Source: Christensenella sp. UBA5399
GTDB taxonomy: Bacteria; Bacillota; Clostridia; Christensenellales; Christensenellaceae
Direction: 5' to 3'
Length of the DNA stretch: 6,499 nucleotides
Assembly: GCA_002407725.1 (NCBI GenBank)
Contig: DHOD01000090.1
Coordinates: 7,472-13,970, forward strand
Below the pieces are notes generated by a model. It had not been told where the DNA came from. It was given only the letters and a program-made list of their open reading frames with translations, and made no database searches. Positions 4,902 to 6,499 of the stretch are shown here, in pieces (the first letter of the stretch is position 1; each line of letters opens with the position of its first letter). Made by a program: the position numbers and the translations under genes.

Positions 4902-4930
4902 ATTATAGCCGCATATAAAGCGGCCCAAAA
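4902..4930 (-). promoter_or_regulatory. hpf promoter with a palindromic spacer
   Basis: A perfect TATAAT (4907-4902, minus strand) lies 24 nt before the hpf ATG. The -35 at 17 bp spacing is poor (TTTTGG, 4930-4925). The 17-bp spacer itself is an inverted repeat, GCCGC-N7-GCGGC (4924-4908). A weak -35 with a palindrome in the spacer suggests an activator or repressor site, or a small 3' hairpin of the RNA upstream. Confidence 0.5.
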
Positions 4931-4940
4931 GCTGTTTATT

Positions 4941-5143
4941 TACCCCGCCTGCCTGCCCGACCTGGTCTTTGACCCCACATTCGCCGTCTGGGAGGCTCGC
5001 TCTCACTATTGCTCCTCTCGGCTTTGTTGCCGGACGGGCTTACGTCTAGCCGCACCATGCTCACGAAAATATCTTTTCGCTTACGTGGGCCGTTTTGCCT
5101 GCGGCTGGCATCGGCTTGCAACCACGGACACAGGCGGCGGGTA
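4941..5143 (-). ncRNA. Structured RNA upstream of hpf, probably raiA RNA
   Basis: About 200 nt on the minus strand lie between the GGDEF gene and hpf and have no credible protein. The ends pair: 5143-5131 (TACCCGCCGCCTG) with 4955-4941 (CAGGCAGGCGGGGTA), 13 bp with two single-base bulges, defining a closed RNA unit. Inside are CGAAAA-GATA-TTTTCG (about 5082-5067), a junction closed by CCGTC/GACGG enclosing CGGC-N6-GCCG and a GAGG/CCTC arm, and GGTC-AAA-GACC. The position beside hpf (raiA), the size, the class of organism and the heavy structure match the raiA motif known from Firmicutes and Actinobacteria. The spurious reading frame through it resembles hypothetical proteins I recall from many clostridial genomes, as expected of a conserved RNA. 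The family name is by position and recall; the folding is direct. Confidence 0.7.
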
Positions 5144-5148
5144 CATGT

Positions 5149-5177
5149 ATTATACCCGCTGGCCAACCAAATGTAAA
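5149..5177 (-). promoter_or_regulatory. Strong promoter of the raiA-type RNA
   Basis: On the minus strand, TTTACA (5177-5172), a 17-bp spacer and a perfect TATAAT (5154-5149) predict a start near 5143, exactly where the closing stem of the RNA begins. The -35 box lies four bases after the stop codon of the GGDEF gene, and no terminator separates them. Confidence 0.82.
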
Positions 5178-5181
5178 ATCG

Positions 5182-6393
5182 CTATTTCTCATCCTTGGGC
5201 GCCATGTCGTCGTTGTAGATACGCCAGCAGTTTTTGCCCGCGCGTTTGGCGTGGTACATCGCAATGTCGGCATACTTGATCAGCACTTCATAATTGGTGC
5301 TGTCCGCCGGATACAGCGCCGCGCCAATCGAAAGCCCCGTGTTATATTTTTCGAGGTGGGGCGGCACAAAAGCACGGAACCCTTCCACAAGGTGCGCGGC
5401 GATCTCTTCCGCCTTTTCCACGCTGTCCACATCGTGCACAACCTGCACAAATTCATCCCCGCCTATACGCGCCGCCATGTTCAGCAGCCCCGGCGCCGGC
5501 CGGAACGCAAGGCTGTTGTCCTCCAGTGTGGCAAAATACTTTGCAAGGCTTTTCAGCAGTTCATCGCCCGCGTCGTGTCCCGCGTTGTCGTTCACCAGCT
5601 TGAGGTTGTCAATATCAATAAACAGCAGCGCAAACGGTTTTGCCTCGGGCCCCAATGTGATTTCCCGCAAATATTCCTGCAGGCGCTGGCGGTTGGGCAG
5701 GCCGGTCACCGTGTCATAATGGGCCATCCGGTTGAGGTCGGCCTGCATCGAGCGGACACGGCGCGAAAGAAGCACCACAATGGCAATCATAGCCGCCATG
5801 ATCGCCCCCAGCACCACCACCATCACCGCAGTGTTTGTCGCGGACGCCGTCTCGCTCTCTTTCAAATAGGTGTCCTCTATGTCTGTGCTCACAATACCGA
5901 CCACCTTGCCATCCAGGTATATGGGCACCGCGCCCGTGTTAAACGAGCCGTACAGGTCATCCACATTCATGGTATCCGCCGATTCTTCCCCCTTGAACGC
6001 GCGTTCGTGCACAGGTGAAAGCGCGTAGGGAATAAAAATCTCCTCATCCTCGGTATCGGTATCAAACACAAAAACATATTCGCCGCCCTGCTCCTTAAGC
6101 GCATAAATATATTCCGCGCCCACATCCGTGGCCAGTATGCGCAACTGCTTGAGCGTTTCTGCATAATCCGGGTCGGCAAGCGCCTCCTCCTCCGATCCGT
6201 AGCTCTCAAACTTGACCGGATCGATCAGCTCCCTTGCCGCAACAGAAATAGAAACCAACTGCGATTCTATGCTGGATTCCAATATATCTTCTGTATCATT
6301 GGCATTTTTGACGTTCATTACAACAATAAAGACAATCATGGCAATGCAGAACAGCACAACCGTGGTTATGATCAGCGACCCCTTTTTCTTCAT
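5182..6393 (-). CDS. Membrane-anchored diguanylate cyclase with an extracytoplasmic sensor (GGDEF)
   Basis: The enzyme should make cyclic di-GMP from two GTP. The 403-residue product has a first membrane helix (about 5-27), an outer sensor region (about 28-187) that looks Cache-like (GAEYIYALKEQGGEYVFVFD at 92-111 and YLDGKVVGIVSTDIED at 159-174), a second membrane helix (about 188-210), and a GGDEF domain (about 222-395). The domain keeps DTVTGLPNR (227-235), FIDIDNLKLVND (258-269), GHDAGD (272-277), the active-site RIGGDEF (309-315), SIGAA (355-359) and the final ADIAMYHAKRAGKN (375-387), so it should be active. The inhibitory RxxD site is absent (Gly and Asn there), and a segment of about 10 extra residues precedes GGDEF. 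The start at 6393 is chosen because GGAG (6403-6400) is 6 nt upstream; the earlier ATG at 6420 has no ribosome site. It reads directly towards the raiA RNA and hpf. Confidence 0.94.
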   Translation of the reverse strand: MKKKGSLIITTVVLFCIAMIVFIVVMNVKNANDTEDILESSIESQLVSISVAARELIDPVKFESYGSEEEALADPDYAETLKQLRILATDVGAEYIYALKEQGGEYVFVFDTDTEDEEIFIPYALSPVHERAFKGEESADTMNVDDLYGSFNTGAVPIYLDGKVVGIVSTDIEDTYLKESETASATNTAVMVVVLGAIMAAMIAIVVLLSRRVRSMQADLNRMAHYDTVTGLPNRQRLQEYLREITLGPEAKPFALLFIDIDNLKLVNDNAGHDAGDELLKSLAKYFATLEDNSLAFRPAPGLLNMAARIGGDEFVQVVHDVDSVEKAEEIAAHLVEGFRAFVPPHLEKYNTGLSIGAALYPADSTNYEVLIKYADIAMYHAKRAGKNCWRIYNDDMAPKDEK

Positions 6394-6443
6394 CTGGTTC
6401 TCCGTAGTGTGTTTTTCCATCTTTTGTATTTATACTATTCTCC

Positions 6444-6484
6444 AATAAAAACGTAGACGTTTTTATTCCGCGCCTTTAGCGCGG
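6444..6484. repeat. Perfect 11-bp palindrome and adjoining GC hairpin upstream of the GGDEF gene
   Basis: AATAAAAACGT (6444-6454) and ACGTTTTTATT (6457-6467) form a perfect inverted repeat around AG. It is directly followed by CCGCGC (6468-6473) with GCGCGG (6479-6484), a second perfect stem. On the minus strand a TATAAA box (about 6435-6430) lies just downstream, so the palindrome covers the expected -35 region of the GGDEF promoter. It may be an operator, or a terminator of a gene beyond the window. Confidence 0.5.
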
Positions 6485-6499
6485 GGTTCATTACGCTTT

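Noticed and set aside
4936..5166. 76-codon minus-strand ORF beginning MASGYNTCTR
   Set aside because: It runs through the promoter and the structured RNA. Its basic, low-complexity product and the paired stems indicate RNA rather than a protein.
5095..6018. 307-codon plus-strand ORF opposite the GGDEF gene
   Set aside because: It is antisense to an intact, motif-complete cyclase. Its His/Arg-rich composition is typical of a shadow frame in GC-rich DNA.
6394..6420. Upstream ATG for the GGDEF protein
   Set aside because: No Shine-Dalgarno sequence precedes it, whereas GGAG is ideally spaced before the ATG at 6393; the extra residues MEKHTTENQ overlap that ribosome site.

Overview
The window looks like chromosomal DNA from a Gram-positive anaerobe of the class Clostridia (Bacillota). 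It carries a large SRP RNA with an Alu domain, a serine tRNA directly upstream of it, a long-form hibernation factor (hpf) behind what appears to be a raiA-type structured RNA, strong AGGAGG-like ribosome binding sites and sigma-A-like promoters. Base composition is moderately GC-rich. Nothing in the sequence allows a genus call, and there are no insertion sequences, phage genes or CRISPR repeats.

Layout. 1-52: 3' part of a tRNA-Ser. 61-338: SRP RNA and its U-run. 375-845 (+): cupin of the DUF985 type. 890-2221 (-): the magnesium channel mgtE, convergent with the cupin gene. 2222-2462 (-): the mgtE promoter and a roughly 200-nt leader holding a 28-codon upstream ORF, an antiterminator-like hairpin and an intrinsic terminator. 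2527-2802 (+): small GNAT acetyltransferase, divergent from mgtE. 2923-3120 (+): a 65-residue protein of unknown function with a near-consensus promoter and stacked terminators. 3250-3680: about 430 nt without a gene but rich in hairpins. 3683-4240 (+): a divergent stand-alone Rnf/Nqr-type membrane subunit. 4319-4345: bidirectional terminator. 4344-4877 (-): hpf. 4941-5143 (-): structured RNA, probably raiA. 5182-6393 (-): membrane-bound diguanylate cyclase. The GGDEF gene, raiA RNA and hpf lie in series on the minus strand, each of the last two behind its own TATAAT box.

Most interesting are the RNA-level controls. The mgtE leader combines a short ORF starting Met-Asp-Asp-His-Pro, a 12-bp hairpin whose 5' arm is inside that ORF, and a terminator that competes with the hairpin. 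This is the architecture expected of a translation-coupled attenuator sensing Mg2+ through ribosome destabilisation, analogous in logic to enterobacterial MgtL but apparently acting on an intrinsic terminator in a Gram-positive mgtE leader. No M-box riboswitch is recognisable. Second come the raiA-type RNA next to hpf and a GGDEF gene, and the orphan Rnf/Nqr-like protein that lacks the first cluster cysteine.
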